DNA of 64,000 bases from Megaustenia siamemsis (GCA_032433765.1 JAVIAB010000024.1:13472578-13536577); one strand, 5' to 3'. Counted from the first letter of the stretch, positions 23,351 to 35,905 are shown. Program-made: numbers and translations. Notes: generated by a model not told the origin, from the sequence alone.

Positions 23351-24205
23351 ATGAGGGACTGGTTGGTCTCGAGGCAAGACCTCGGCCTTGAGACAGAGAG
23401 GTTGTGGGTTCAAATCCCGGCTGCACCAGTTGGGATTTTATTTATGATTTCTCTCTGCTGCAACCACCCCTGGGTCCGCAGCGATGCCCGGCTTGAAACG
23501 TCAATTACTCATCTATCTATTGACCTTTCGAGCCGTAGCCGGCCCATAGGGCGTAGGCCAAGATACTCCTCTGATTTTTATTCTAGCTGTTTTCAATTAT
23601 TTTAAAGATATTTTATCAAATCTCGCCACTTGTCTCTGTTCTGTGCAAGCAGCTCTATCTCATTGAGGGAGCCGAATCCTGCAGCTCTTGCCTCTCTCAT
23701 CAATGTTTTTCTCAGTGTCTCTCTGGGTCTCCCTCTCTTTCTCGTACCTGTTGTTTCCCATATGAGGGCTTGCTTTGCTATTCGGTTATTATCTCTTCTC
23801 ATCACATGTCCAACATACGACCATCGTCTTTTCTTTATTACTGAAGATATTAGGGGTTGATTGGCGATTTCTCTAATTTCCTCGTTTGTTTAGATAAATC
23901 TCCAATCAACCACTAATATCTTCAGTAATAAAGAAAAGACGATGGTCATATGTTGGACATGTGATGAGAAGAGATAATAACCGAATAGCAAAGCAAGCCC
24001 TCATATGGGAAACAACAGGTAAGATAAAAATTACTCATGGACGGATAGAAATATGAGTACCTCAGAAGACGGTGTTATCTACCTGTGCGGCGAGGCACCC
24101 CTGGCGCACACGGCTGCAAGGCAAAAACGGATTAACACGCAAAATTCAGTTTCTAGTCTATAGGAACTTCATCAGAGGACAAAGCTGGCGAACGACAAAA
24201 TAAAA
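23351..24205 (+). mobile_element. SINE-2 copy split by a LINE-F insertion
   Basis: The head (23,351-23,512) carries GGTCTCGAGGCAAGACCTCG and the B box GGGTTCAAATCCC. The tail (24,029-24,205) carries GAGTACCTCAGAAGACGG and GCACACGGCTGCAAGG. AATTACTCAT flanks the insert on both sides, whereas it occurs once in the uninterrupted copies at 51,408 and 58,623. Confidence 0.85.
23513..24028 (-). mobile_element. LINE-F insertion with inverted 5' segment and TSD
   Basis: Positions 23,513-23,889 read as the LINE-F 3' end on minus (KQALIWETTGTRKRGRPRET and the DKWRDLIKYL-stop end). Positions 23,902-24,020 are an inverted second copy of 23,746-23,864 (119-bp arms, 37-nt spacer). The target-site duplication AATTACTCAT is at 23,503-23,512 and 24,029-24,038. 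The layout fits twin-primed reverse transcription. Confidence 0.8.
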
Positions 24206-24267
24206 AAAAATACCCGGACTAAAACCGATGATTCTTACCTTCATGTTGTCAGCTCACAAGTTATGAA

Positions 24268-26315
24268 GCTTTAACTGATAGAGCAGGGATAAGATAACTG
24301 ATAGTGCAGGGATAAGACAACTGATAGTGCAGGGATAAGACAACTGATAGTGCAGGGATAAGACAACTGATAGAGCAGGGATAAGACAACTGATAGAGTA
24401 AGGATAAGACAACTGATAGAGCAGGGATAAGACAACTGATAGAGCAGGGATAAGACAACTGATAGAGCAGGGATAAGACAACTGATAGAGCAGGGATAAG
24501 ACAACTGATAGAGCAGGACAAGATAACTGATAGTGCTGGGATAAGACAACTGATAGTGCAGGGATAAGATAACTGATAGTGCAGGGATAAGACAACTGAT
24601 AGTGCAGGGATAAGACAACTGATAGTGCAGGGATAAGACAACTGATAGAGCAGGATAAAGCAACTGATAGTGCAGGGATAAGATAACTGATAGAGAAGGG
24701 ATACGATAACTGATAGTGCAGGGATAAGATAACTGATAGTGCAGGGATAAGATAACTGATAGTGCAGGGATAAGATAACTGATAGAGCAGGGATAAGATA
24801 ATTGATAGTGCAGGGATAAGATAACTGATAGTGCAGGGATAAGATAACTGATAGTGCAGGGATAAGATAACTGATAGTGCAGGGATAAGATAACTGATAG
24901 TGCAGGGATAAGATAACTGATAGTGCAGGGATAAGATAACTGATAGAGCAGGGATAAGATAACTGATAGTGCAGGGATAAGATAACTGATAGTGCAGGGA
25001 TAAGATAACTGATAGAGCAGGGATAAGATAACTGATAGAGCAATGATAAGATAACTGATAGAGCAGGGATAAGATAACTGATAGAGCAGGGATAAGATAA
25101 CTGATAGAGCAGGGATAAGATAACTGATAGAGCAGGGATAAGATAACTGATAGAGCAGGGATAAGATAACTGATAGAGCAGGGATAAGATAACTGATAGA
25201 GCAGGGATAAGACAACTGATAGAGCAGGGATAAGACAACTGATAGAGCAGGGATAAGATAACTGATAGTGCAGGGATAAGACAACTGATAGTGCAGGGAT
25301 AAGACAACTGATAGTGCAGGGATAAGACAACTGATAGTGCAGGGATAAGACAACTGATAGTACAGGGATAAGACAACTGATAGTGCAGGGATAAGACAAC
25401 TGATAGTACAGGGATAAGACAACTGATAGTGCAGGGATAAGACAACTGATAGTGCAGGGATAAGACAACTGATAGAGCAGGGATAAGACAACTGATAGTG
25501 CAGGGATAAGACAACTGATAGTGCAGGGATAAGACAACTGATAGTGCAGGGATAAGACAACTGATAGAGCAGGGATAAGACAACTGATAGTGCAGGGATA
25601 AGACAACTGATAGTGCAGGGATAAGACAACTGATAGTGCAGGGATAAGACAACTGATAGTACAGGGATAAGACAACTGATAGTACAGGGATAAGACAACT
25701 GATAGTGCAGGGATAAGACAACTGATAGTGCAGGGATAAGACAACTGATAGTACAGGGATAAGACAACTGATAGTACAGGGATAAGACAACTGATAGTGC
25801 AGGGATAAGACAACTGATAGTACAGGGATAAGACAACTGATAGTACAGGGATAAGACAACTGATAGTACAGGGATAAGACAACTGATAGTACCGGGATAA
25901 GACAACTGATAGTGCAGGGATAAGACAACTGATAGTACATGGATAAGACAACTGATAGTGCAGGGATAAGACAACTGATAGTGCAGGGATAAGACAACTG
26001 ATAGTACAGGGATAAGACAACTGATAGTGCAGGGATAAGACAACTGATAGTGCAGGGATAAGACAACTGACAGTGCAGGGATTAGACAACTGACAGTGCA
26101 GGGATAAGACAACTGATAGTGCAGGGATAAGACAACTGACAGTGCAGGGATAAAACAACTGACAGTGCAGGGATAAGACAACTGATAGTGCAGGGATAAG
26201 ACAACAGACAGTGCAGGGATACGACAACTGATAGAGCAGGGATTAGACAACTGAGAGTGCAAGGATATGACAACTGATAGTGCAAGGATAAGACAATTGA
26301 TAGAGCAGGGATAAA
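24268..26315. repeat. Minisatellite, 23-bp unit, about 89 copies
   Basis: The unit contains GATAAGACAACTGATAGTGC followed by AGG. Single-base variants define blocks: GATAACTG units dominate 24,665-25,255 and GACAACTG units dominate both flanks. AGAGCAG, AGTGCAG and AGTACAG variants are also clustered. All three minus-strand frames are open for 600-690 codons because 23 is not a multiple of three and the unit lacks minus-strand stops, so I do not call a gene. Confidence 0.97.
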
Positions 26316-26424
26316 TATAGGAAGAAAACAAAGAAGAAGTGACATATACATACGATCAATTAGACAAAATGCAGCTCAATGGTCAAGGTAAAGACGATGT
26401 TTTACAAATACAGCATTATTTCTA

Positions 26425-26775
26425 GAAATGGGATTTTACAGAAGAATGTTGAGAATTCCATGGACAGCTAAGGAGTAATGAAAATGTTCTGAAAGAGGCC
26501 AAAGCTAAAAGAGAGCTAATTTTCAATATTAGTAAGAAACAAACATCATTTTTAACCACGTAATGAGAAGAGAACGCTGGAATATATTGTAACAACTGGG
26601 AAAATTGAGGGACAAAGAGATAGAGGAAAGCAAAGAGAAAATATTCCAGACTGCTTAAGAGAAAGACTTGGCAGAAGGTCAACAGCAGAAATGATAAATA
26701 ACTGTGGTGGTCGAAAGTTGTTGAGATACATAAGTTCCTACGCTAGCAGGCCCGGTACTTGATGATGATGCTGAT
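26425..26775 (+). mobile_element. LINE-B 3' end
   Basis: Plus landmarks are GGGATTTTACAGAAGAATGT, AGAATTCCATGGACAGCTAA, GAATATATTGTAACAACTGG and the end CCGGTACTTGATGATGATG. Small deletions break the frame. Confidence 0.85.
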
Positions 26776-27465
26776 TATTTGTAGAAGCTTCCTGAATATC
26801 ATAGAAAATATCAGTAAATTGCAGGCGAATAATCATTAATGATTACTGCTTTCAGATGTCCACTTAATATGACGCGTTACAAGGACAATATGGATGACTA
26901 ATATGAACCACAAAGTGACGTATGTGAAGTAAACAAACCATGCTATTGCTGAAACAGCAAGTTTGATCAGCTATCCAAATCTGGAATAATAAAAAACTGT
27001 TCAGTATGAGATTAGTCTATGTGTATTTGTTTGTTTGTGACCGTGCATGGGGCAGTATATGTGTGAGGGCATGAGCATATGTGGGCATTGTTGTTTGTGC
27101 ATTTTAAAATAATCAGACGGTTATAATTCACATATTATAATGTATGAGAAATGTAGTGCTCCAGGGCATATTGATCAATGACGATAGGAACATTTATGGT
27201 GACGTGATGGAGCACTACGTCAGGCCGCTATAATTTTCTTACAGAAAATTTATAGTTCTCGTTTTTAGTAGCTTAGTTCATGCCGAATAGTCTGAGAAAT
27301 AGAAATTTGGTGTCACAGATAACATCAAACCAAATGGTTAAGATAATGGCTAAATGTACACTATTGTAAATTGTATGCTTTTCTTTTATTTTATGACTAA
27401 TGTATTACTATTAATGGTATATATGTTGTAGTACGTCACACGTTTGCAGTAATTATCTATACCTA
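26776..27465. other. No gene recognised
   Basis: AT-rich sequence of no recognised family. The last 40 bp lead into the 51-bp array with diverged units. Confidence 0.4.
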
Positions 27466-28285
27466 CAGTTTATATGTTGTAGTAAGTCACACACTTATAG
27501 TGCCTATTTGTATCTACGGTTTATATGTTGTAGTAAGTCACCCACTTATAGTGTCTATTTGTATCTACAGTTTATATGTTGTAGTAAGTCACCCACTTAT
27601 AGTGTCTATTTGTATCTACGGTTTATAAGTTGTAGTAAGTCACCTACTTATAGTGCCTATTTGTATCTACGGTTTATATGTTGTAGCAAGTCACCCACTT
27701 ATAGTGCCTGTTTGTACCTACAGTTTATATGTTGTAGTAAGTCACTCACTTATAGTGCCTATTTGTACCTACAGTTTATATGTTGTAGTAAGTCACCCAC
27801 TTATAGTGCCTATTTGTATCTACAGTTTATATGTTGTAGTAAGCCACCCACTCATAGTGCCTATTTGTACCCATAGTTTATATGTTGTAGCAAGTCACTC
27901 ACTTATAATGCCTATTTGTACCTACAGTTTATATGTTGTAGTAAGTCACCCACTTATAGTGCCTATTTGTATCTACAGTTTATATGCTGTAGCAAGTCAC
28001 TCACTTATAGTGCCTATTTGTATCTACAGTTTATATGTTGGAGTAAGTCACACACTTATAGTGCCTATTTGTATCTACAGTTTATATGTTGGAGTAAGTC
28101 ACACACTTATAGTGCCTATTTGTACCTACAGTTTATATGTTGTAGCAAGTCACTCACTTATAGTGCCTATTTGTACCCATAGTTTATATGTTGTAGCAAG
28201 TCACTCACTTATAGTGCCTATTTGTACCCATAGTTTATATGTTGTAGCAAGTCACCCACTTATAGTGTCTATTCGTACCGACAAA
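27466..28285. repeat. Minisatellite, 51-bp unit, about 16 copies
   Basis: The unit contains GTTTATATGTTGTAGTAAGT, CACCCACTTATAGTGCC and TATTTGTATCTACA. The period is 17 codons, so frames at 27,508-27,876, 27,653-28,387 and 27,916-28,182 stay open with 17-residue repeats. The frame at 27,653 runs about 45 codons past the array with no recognisable domain. I treat it as a repeat product. Confidence 0.93.
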
Positions 28286-28631
28286 AATACTAATCTAAGC
28301 CAAACTATTCACTTGAGAAACTGTTATGGTGATCTATCACAGACTCCAAATCAGAAACGTTTTAAAGAAAGGTTGGTTCAAAGATGAAGTGATGCCATAT
28401 GCAAGGGTTAAACCTTTCCCCCATTACAATCAGTTCTGGAGACCTTCTGCTAGTCCCAGTCGAGTGGAGACAGGGAACCATCACACAAATCACAAATAGA
28501 AAAAAGAACCAAAAGACCTATTCCATCTTACGGAAACAGCATCAGAACAATATCTCTGGCATGCGAACAGAAAAAAATAAAACAATTTAAAATATGAAAT
28601 CAAATAAGGAAAAACAAAACAATTAAATGGT

Positions 28632-29030
28632 CTCATCATCTTCAAGTACCTAAGCCTGCTCGCGTAGGTGATCATGCCTCTCCACAACTTTCGATCTCGG
28701 CAGTTATTATTTATGTTGTTGGCCTTCTGTCAAGCCATTCTCTTAAGCTGTCTGGTATCTTTTATCTTTGCTTCCCTCTATCTCTTCGTCTCTCAATTTT
28801 CCCAGTTGTCACAATATATTCTAGATGCTTCCTTCTCATTACATGACCAAAAAAATGATGATTATTTCTTCCTAATATTGGATATAAGCTCTATTTTAAA
28901 TATTTGGCCTCATTCAAAACATTTTCATTGCTCTTCTTAGCTGACCATGCTATTCTAAACATTCTTCTATAAAACCACCTTTCTACAGCCTCCAGTGATT
29001 TTATATCTGTTGTCCTATTGCCCGTGATTT
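28632..29030 (-). mobile_element. LINE-B 3' end
   Basis: Plus landmarks are TCATCATCTTCAAGTACC, CAACTTTCGATCTCGGCAGT, AAATGATGATTATTTCTTCC and CTACAGCCTCCAGTGATTTT. It joins LINE-D sequence at about 29,030. Confidence 0.8.
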
Positions 29031-29245
29031 ACATCCGTCGAATGACAGGAGACAGCCTGAGAGATAAGATCGGAAATGAAGAACTTAGAAAAAATAAACT
29101 AGGAATAATCCCCGCCATAGAAGATGGGTTGACGGAAAATTATAAACACTTGCAAACAGCAGCAGAGAAGAACAGAAGAGCAAAAGACCGTAAATTGTAT
29201 CTCACCTCTGCACTGAAAGGTCAAATCAGGAAGGAAAGGAAAAGA
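29030..29245 (+). mobile_element. LINE-D-like C-terminal fragment
   Basis: The frame at 29,018-29,302 encodes RRMTGDSLRDKIGNEELRKN, a GIIPAIEDGL-like piece and then RAKDRKLYLTSALKG, matching the order seen in the LINE-D copy at 47,170-47,500 but with an internal deletion. Confidence 0.7.
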
Positions 29246-29279
29246 AGACAACAAATATTAGATAAGCCCCTGAGTGCGG

Positions 29280-30295
29280 ACTTTATATGTAACACGCCAT
29301 AAATGCGGGAGACGCTCGTTGTTGTTGTTAACTTAGTTGTGCATAAGTCTCTTGACGGCTGTTTGACGGCGTAAGTTGTACCACCGGCCTGAAACTATCA
29401 ACACCGTCACACCTTACACAGGCTTGTACAGTCTTGGTAACAGCGCTTGTTTACTCGGCTCTTGCCTGATGTTTCTGGTGTGGATCGTCGTCAATCTCTG
29501 GCTCTCCCCCACGCACAACCTCTTCTTCGTTTATCGCCAAGCGTATATATCCTCAGTCGTTATTAAACCTATTACGACTTCAGTACTTCGCGTTGTTTCA
29601 GTTTTTACTTCTATCAGGCTCGGATACAACACACACGTTTCATGGTACACATAAGTCTCTCTGAACAAAACATCTTAAGACTTTATTGATAGAGTCCACT
29701 ATAACAAATCCTTAACAATAAAGAACCCTGCGGTTTCACATTCCCGCTCGGGTCTCCAAGTAAAACTAAGTAAACATAGTTCCGGATCTCACTATACACT
29801 GCACTCTCCTCACATACATCGTTGCTTCTCCTCTTAAGAATGTGGGTTGGTTATGATGCGCTCAACCTATTCTTGAAAAGCATTTCTACAACAATCTCGA
29901 TGTTGGTCTCCTTCTGAGAGTTCTCTTTTAAGGTATCTGACTTCTAGAACCCTCTAAGCCTTCCTGATAACCAGATTCAATTTATTGTTACTATCTAGTG
30001 ACTAACAGATCTCCCATTATGCTATCTTTCTCGTTTTTCATGTGAGCTCCTCTACTAGAATGCTCCACTTAACTATTTCTCTCTAATCACAGAGCATGTG
30101 CCCAACTGCTACTAACTGGGCCTTACGACCTCACGGCCTGGCCACCCTGCTGCTCTCTAGTTTTACATGTGTCTTCTCTCTTGGAAAGTTTTTTTTTTAC
30201 CCCTCTACAGGCCCTTAAATCTCTCGCCCATCAGCCAATCAACAACCCCTTCTTTAATTTCCCATCCAATGGATTCTCTTAACGTCATGACTTCT
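29280..30295. other. No gene recognised
   Basis: This is less AT-rich than its neighbours. No reverse-transcriptase, SINE or tandem motif was recognised and the open frame at 29,376-29,654 shows no domain. It could be an unrecognised LTR or the 3' part of the adjacent Penelope-like remnant. Confidence 0.35.
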
Positions 30296-30298
30296 ATT

Positions 30299-30850
30299 TC
30301 ACCTTAGATCCAGGTAATCTATGAAAACACAAGCATAGCTAGCGTCCATTTTATTGATGAGGGTGAAGAAGTTGCTATCGAACCCGAAAGAGTTGAGGTT
30401 GAGAACTAGTTCCGCTAGAAGGAGGAGGTCGTCAGTAGCGATAGGAAGTTGGCTTCTCTTATGAAAGAAACCTTTGAGATCTTGAAGGTCATCGGTGTAA
30501 GGAATGGAGGTGTACAGGGAGCAGACATCCGTAACAGAGAGGCGGTAGTAGAGGCGGAGAAAAATGGATGGAAGCAAAGATGTTCAGAGCGTTGTTGGGG
30601 TCTTTAAAATATCAGTAATGCTTCATAACTACCGGTTGAAAGATACTGTCTAGAAAGTCAGAAATGTAAACACCGTGGGACAGGAGATAGAGGAAACAAT
30701 AGGTCGTCCGGGCGAGTTGTGTTGATGTATCTTGAGTGGCATGTAGAAAGAGGGTCGGTTTAAACCACTATCAGGAATCATCATACGGGACGAGCTAGCA
30801 GGGAGTAGTCCCTCCCTAATGTACTTCAGAATCGTCTTTCGTACCAAGGC
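30299..30850 (-). mobile_element. Penelope-like element reverse-transcriptase remnant
   Basis: Two minus-strand pieces are in order. The first (30,847-30,650) has SFYMPLKIHQHNSPGRPIVS, matching the Y-LPKIHK----GRPIVS block typical of Penelope-like reverse transcriptases. The second (30,577-30,299) has VTDVCSLYTSIPYTDDL, matching the motif-A region with its catalytic aspartate. The following block that normally contains the Q-GTAMG motif is replaced by LINKMDASYACVFIDYLD, so a core motif is lost. A frame break separates the pieces. No GIY-YIG endonuclease or terminal repeats were found. Confidence 0.75.
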
Positions 30851-30854
30851 ATTA

Positions 30855-31420
30855 TTAGAGACAGTGACATCCCCAGATGATATTCAGAGTCTGCATTACA
30901 TGTGTGTAAGTAGATTTGATAGCCTTGCACTGGAACCACGATCCCCATTTACCCACACATATAATGACAGCAGCATTGCTATTATTTGCCTGTTCTCCAC
31001 TTACATTTATTACCTTTATCAATACATAATCTGCAACTATATATTCCAGAGCTGCCTTATTCCCCATTTTTTTTTAGATCAGCTTCCCTACTCCTGTCTG
31101 ACTTTCTACTACCCTGCAATACCAGTCCTCGACAATCCCCCTATTGCGCCACTTTTATCGCACTGTTGTCTATGTAAAGTCGAGCTTTTTTTTTTGCTCG
31201 TTTTTACTCCATATATACACTTCCCTGTCTCTGATGATTACATGTGTCACGCCTGAATGATTTCATGTCTCATTCTACTATTTATATATCATCTGACTTC
31301 CCAACTAATCATGTGACTGATTTCCCACCGTCCCTTTCACCCTCCCCTCTTGCATACCATTTGTCTTACAGTCATCTACTTGCTGGGAGCTTTTGGATCT
31401 TGCCTCAGTTAAGTCTCACT

Positions 31421-31424
<4 letters not shown>
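30855..31424. other. No gene recognised
   Basis: AT- and pyrimidine-rich sequence; no family recognised. Confidence 0.4.
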
Positions 31425-31473
<49 letters not shown>

Positions 31474-31725
31474 AGCTGCCTTAGCTCAGTGCTTAGTAAA
31501 CTGGACTACAAAGGACAAGAGGTAGGTTTCGATCTTGATCGACGGCTTCCGGGTTCACAAAGCCTTAAATAGGTACCTGAATTTCTTTCTGGGGAAGTGA
31601 AGCGGCACGGGCGTAATACCGATCACATTAACCCAAAAATCTTGTGCTGAGGTTATGTAAAAAATATGGTTACTAACACCATATTCCCTATATGCCACTT
31701 GGCGTGATGGGGCTCTTTACTTACT

Positions 31726-31783
<58 letters not shown>
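31425..31783 (+). mobile_element. SINE-1 copy between (AT)n runs
   Basis: SINE-1 occupies about 31,472-31,727 (A-box variant CCTTAGCTCAGTGCTTAGTA, full body and tail). It is bracketed by AT dinucleotide runs at 31,428-31,468 and 31,728-31,781, which suggests insertion into an existing AT microsatellite or expansion at both ends. Confidence 0.85.
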
Positions 31784-31784
<1 letters not shown>

Positions 31785-31789
31785 CTAAG

Positions 31790-32925
31790 ATTATTATCTA
31801 TTGTTATCCTCCAATATGTAACACGTATCTCTTTTGTGTAATGATTGCATCTTTTGTTCTTCTGTTTATTTCACCTTATTTACCTGCTCTGCTCATCCTT
31901 GATGTAGCAGAGTTTATCTGAATATCTTCAACTAGTAATCATGTCAACCTACTGGACTGACTTGCACATTTGCCTGATACTTGAAACTGCAATTTTTTTT
32001 TTCTTTTTCTGAGATCATAGCCCATTCAGACTAGAGTTCTGGACTCCCTTAAATCTGTTTCAGGGATTCAGTTGCACTTTAGAGTTTCTCTTCCAGGGAG
32101 GTGGGTGAGGGCCACATTCACGTCCTCAGTTCTATGTACTGGGGGCAGTCCTATAGGATTTTTTTATTGTCATCTTGAGTACACAGGCATTTACTGGTAG
32201 TTGCTATTTTGAGTTTGGTGAACATGTGGTTTCTCATTCTGTTGTGGTCAGATTGAAGGCGAAGTATGATGTCATTATCCCTCCTTGATAGTTAATATTA
32301 TCAATCCCTCTCGTTATACTTTGGTTGTTCTTGTTTCCATTTTTCGTAATACCGACCTCTGATGATGGATAAAGATTCTTCGTTGTTGATCCAAATGTTG
32401 CTCTTCTGGCAATCTTTACCGCGCCTGAACTAGTTTGCAATTTCTTTCCTTGTACTTGTTGCAATGTGCTGGAATCTACTGGAGTGACTGCATTTTAAAA
32501 TGTGTGGTCCATCCAAAGCACAGTCTACATGAAATAGGTTGTTTAACAAAACGTAAAAGCGTTCAATGTATAACTCAGGTCTGGTACAAGGACGCAGGGA
32601 CGGCTGCATAGTGTTAAAAAGCAATTAGTTTGAATGTAATTTTGTACATATATAACATTATAAGTATAAATAATTGTACAAATACAAGCTTAGACGGACA
32701 AAGCTGAAACAAGTACTGAGCGTTAAAAAATGTGCATAATAATAATATTAGACGGAAGATGCAGCACATTGCACAATATGGTAGGCCAATGCAGCATTTC
32801 ACAAAAGGGGAAACATTGTCTGCAACAAGCCTATGTTAATGAATGTAAGAAAGAGAGTTCACTTGTGCTATATAGAACCAAGTCTGACCCATGTAAGCAT
32901 ATCGCGTATAATACGTAAATAAATA
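31790..32925. other. No gene recognised
   Basis: AT-rich. Several 60-75-codon frames occur on both strands without recognisable domains. Near 32,850-32,920 there are short matches to the LINE-C segment AGAGAGTTCAC...GTGCTATATAGAAC. Confidence 0.4.
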
Positions 32926-33290
32926 AAAACATTTCGAGAACACGTAAAGCAGAGGAGATTTCTCAGAATAATGCTGAGAGTTTCCTGGAAAGAAACAAAG
33001 ACCGACGTGGAAGTTCTCAATGAGGCCAACACTAAAAGAAAGCCACTAAAAACATCAGAAAGATACATTTTTCTGCCGCATCATGAGAAGGGGAAAGTTG
33101 GAATATTTGGTTACAAATTTAAAATGCAAGGAAAGAGAGAACGCGGACGACAAATTGAGAAAATAGTAGATAGCTTGGTTCTGTAGCACGGTAAGCAGTA
33201 AACAGAAAAAATTGATGTGATGCAAATGAAGGAAGAGAATAGCAGAAGAACATGTTGGCCAACGACAATCAGCACGGAACATGATGATAA
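32926..33290 (+). mobile_element. LINE-C 3' end
   Basis: The plus strand encodes MLRVSWKETKTDVEVLNEAN, a KPLKTSERYIF-like piece, then KVGIFGYKFKMQGKRERGRQ and IEKIVDSLVL. The ATG-type tail near 33,283 is weak. The frame is partly kept. Confidence 0.75.
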
Positions 33291-33655
33291 TCATCTTCTT
33301 GTATCAAACAGGAAGTCATGTTTTCGTGTGTCCCTCGCCATTGAGGCAGATATCTTAATCGTACAGGTACAAGCATTTGTTATTATCTATCAGCATTTGA
33401 ACGTTTGCGGGTAGCTTTTTCTTAAATAATTTGCCTGACCATCAGACATTGTTAGATAGGGCCTTCAACCATCAACCCACCACCTGGACGCTGAACTCCT
33501 TCATTGGTATTTACCATCAATATAACTGCATGACATATGTTTCATATAACACATATAAACACTAACTAAAACCACATTAATAAAACACATGTTTGAATGC
33601 AAGCAAGAAAACAATTAAGTTGATCAACCTGTATTTATTATACATTAACCATAAT
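33291..33655. other. No gene recognised
   Basis: AT-rich sequence without recognised repeats or coding signal. Confidence 0.35.
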
Positions 33656-34030
33656 ATAAACAAAATATAATGCAATCCATTATTGACAATAGAAACAAGA
33701 AAAAGAGTTCTGAAATATTATGTAGAGCCAGTCTTAACATATGGATGTGAATCATAGAGAATAGGACAACAGACAATAAAATCACTGGAGTCTGTGTTGA
33801 AATGCTGAAATGTGGTTTTACAGAAGAATGTTGAGAAACCATGGACAGCTAAGAAGAGTAAAGAAAACGGTTTGAAAGAGACCAAGGCAAAAATAGATAT
33901 AATTTCCAATATTAGGACGAAATAATCATCATTTTCTGACTATGTAAATAAGAAGGGAACAGCGAAGAGATAGAAGGAAGCAAAGAGAAAAGATACCAGA
34001 CAGCTTGAGAGAATGGCTTGGCAGAAGGCC
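33656..34030 (+). mobile_element. LINE-B fragment, 3' tail lost
   Basis: Plus landmarks are AATGCAATCCATTATTGACA, TATGTAGAGCCAGTCTTAAC, GGTTTTACAGAAGAATGTTG and AGAGATAGAAGGAAGCAAAG. It ends at a poly-C stretch (34,029) where the usual CAACAACAGAAATGATAAAT block is absent. Confidence 0.8.
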
Positions 34031-34054
34031 CCCCCCCACCCGCCCCGTTATAAA

Positions 34055-34190
34055 AAAAATTCCATTCTGTCTACCGCAGGTTTCGAACACCGTACAACTT
34101 ATTTTCAACCAGCGAAACAGTGGATTTCGCCGTACCACACGCTCCTCTGTTCCTGTTTGCCCTTGTACGAACATGCGCATTAAGAAGATA
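34055..34190 (-). mobile_element. SINE-4-like repeat
   Basis: The block TCTGTCTACCGC-GG, GAACACCGTAC and GCGAAACAGTGG recurs at 58,195-58,300. Read on minus it begins with a GTGCGCGTGGTCGTGCGG-like A-box region. Only two copies are seen, so the class is tentative. Confidence 0.45.
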
Positions 34191-34334
34191 TTTGCCAAGG
34201 GTTCTATAACATGTTCAGAATAAACAAGGGACCTCCTATGTTTTGTGGTTATCCGAATGGGTTAAACAGATGATTTCACTACCCATAGAGCGGAAGAGTT
34301 ACATCTAGACAGCCTAGTGGTCAGATCTTCGATA

Positions 34335-35905
34335 GAACAACGCAACTCTGATCAGATCCCCAACAGTTGAATGAACAACACAACTATGATCAGACCCTCA
34401 ACAGATGAATAAACAACACAACTATGATCAGATCCCCAACAGTTGAATAAACAACACAACTATGATCAGACCCTCAACAGTTGAATAAACAACACAACTA
34501 TGATCAGATCTCCAACAGTTGAATAAACAACACAACTATGATCAGATCCAAACAGTTGAATAAACAACAACTATGATTAGATCCCCAGTCATTGAATAAA
34601 CAATACAACTATGATTAGATCCCCCAACAGTTGAATAAACAATACAACTATGATTAGATCCCCCAACAGTTGAATAAACAACACAACTATGATTAGATCT
34701 CCCAACAGTTGAATAAACAACACAACTATGATCAGATCCCAACAGTTGAATAAACAACACAACTACAATTAGATCCCAACAGTTGAATAAACAACACAAC
34801 CATGTTCAGATCCCAACAGTTGATTACACAACTATGATCAGATACACAACAGATGAATAAACAACACAACTATGATTCGATCCACAACAGATGAATAAAC
34901 AACACAAATATGATCAGATCCACAACAGTTGAATAAACAACACAACTATGATCAGATCCACAACAGATGAATAAACAACACAACTATGATTAGATCTACA
35001 ACAGATGAATAAACAACACAACTATGATTAGATCCACAACAGATGAATAAACAACACAAATATGATCAGATCCACAACAGATGAATAAACAACACAACTA
35101 TGATCAGATCCCCAACAGTTGAATAAACAACACAACTATGATCTGATCCAAACAGTTGAATAAACAACACAACTATGATTAGATCCCCCGTCATTGAATA
35201 AACAATACAACTATGATTAGATCCCCCAACAGTTGAAAAAACAACACAACTATGATTAGATCCCAGCAGTTGAATAAACAATACAACTATGATTAGATCC
35301 ACAACAGATGAATAAACAACACAACTATGATCAGATCCACAACAGATGAATAAACAACACAACTATGATCAGATCCACAACAGATGAATAAACAACACAA
35401 CTATGATCAGATCCACAACAGATGAATAAACAACACAACTATGATTAGATCCCCCAACAGTTGAATAAACAACACAATTCTGATTAGATCCCCCCACAGT
35501 TGAATAAACAACACAACTATGATTAGATCCCTCAACAGTTGAATAAACAACACAACTAAGATTAGATCCCCAGCAGTTGAATAAACAACACAACTAAGAT
35601 TAGATCCCCAGCAGTTGAATAAACAACACAACTAAGATTAGATCCCCAGCAGTTGAATAAACAACACAACTATGATTAGATCCCCCAACAGTTGAATAAA
35701 CAACACAACTATGATTAGATCCCCAGCAGTTGAATAAACAACACAACTATGATTAGATCCCCAAACAGTTGAATAAACAACACAACTATGATTAGATCCC
35801 CCAGCAGTTGAATAAACAACACAACTATGATAAGATCCCCATATAGTTTAATAAACAACACAATTATGATCAGATCCCCCAATAGTTGAATATACAATAC
35901 AACTA
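34335..35905. repeat. Minisatellite, 38-bp unit, about 41 copies
   Basis: The unit contains CAACAGTTGAATAAACAACA and CAACTATGATCAGATCC. Variants such as CAACAGATG (34,840-35,440), CCCAGCAGTTG (35,570-35,810) and TGATTAGAT cluster in sub-blocks. Minus-strand frames with an HSCVVYSTVGGSN-type theme are repeat products. Confidence 0.95.

Noticed and set aside
23340..23605. Small plus-strand frame at the SINE-2 head
   Set aside because: It is simply the SINE-2 body and part of LINE-F read in frame; the other SINE-2 copies do not keep it.
24254..26331. Three overlapping minus-strand frames of 601-686 codons
   Set aside because: They are the same 23-bp repeat read in three frames; openness follows from the unit lacking stop triplets on that strand.
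27508..28387. Long plus-strand frames with 17-residue repeats
   Set aside because: The period is a multiple of three and the frames are open in more than one register; no flanking domain or start signal.
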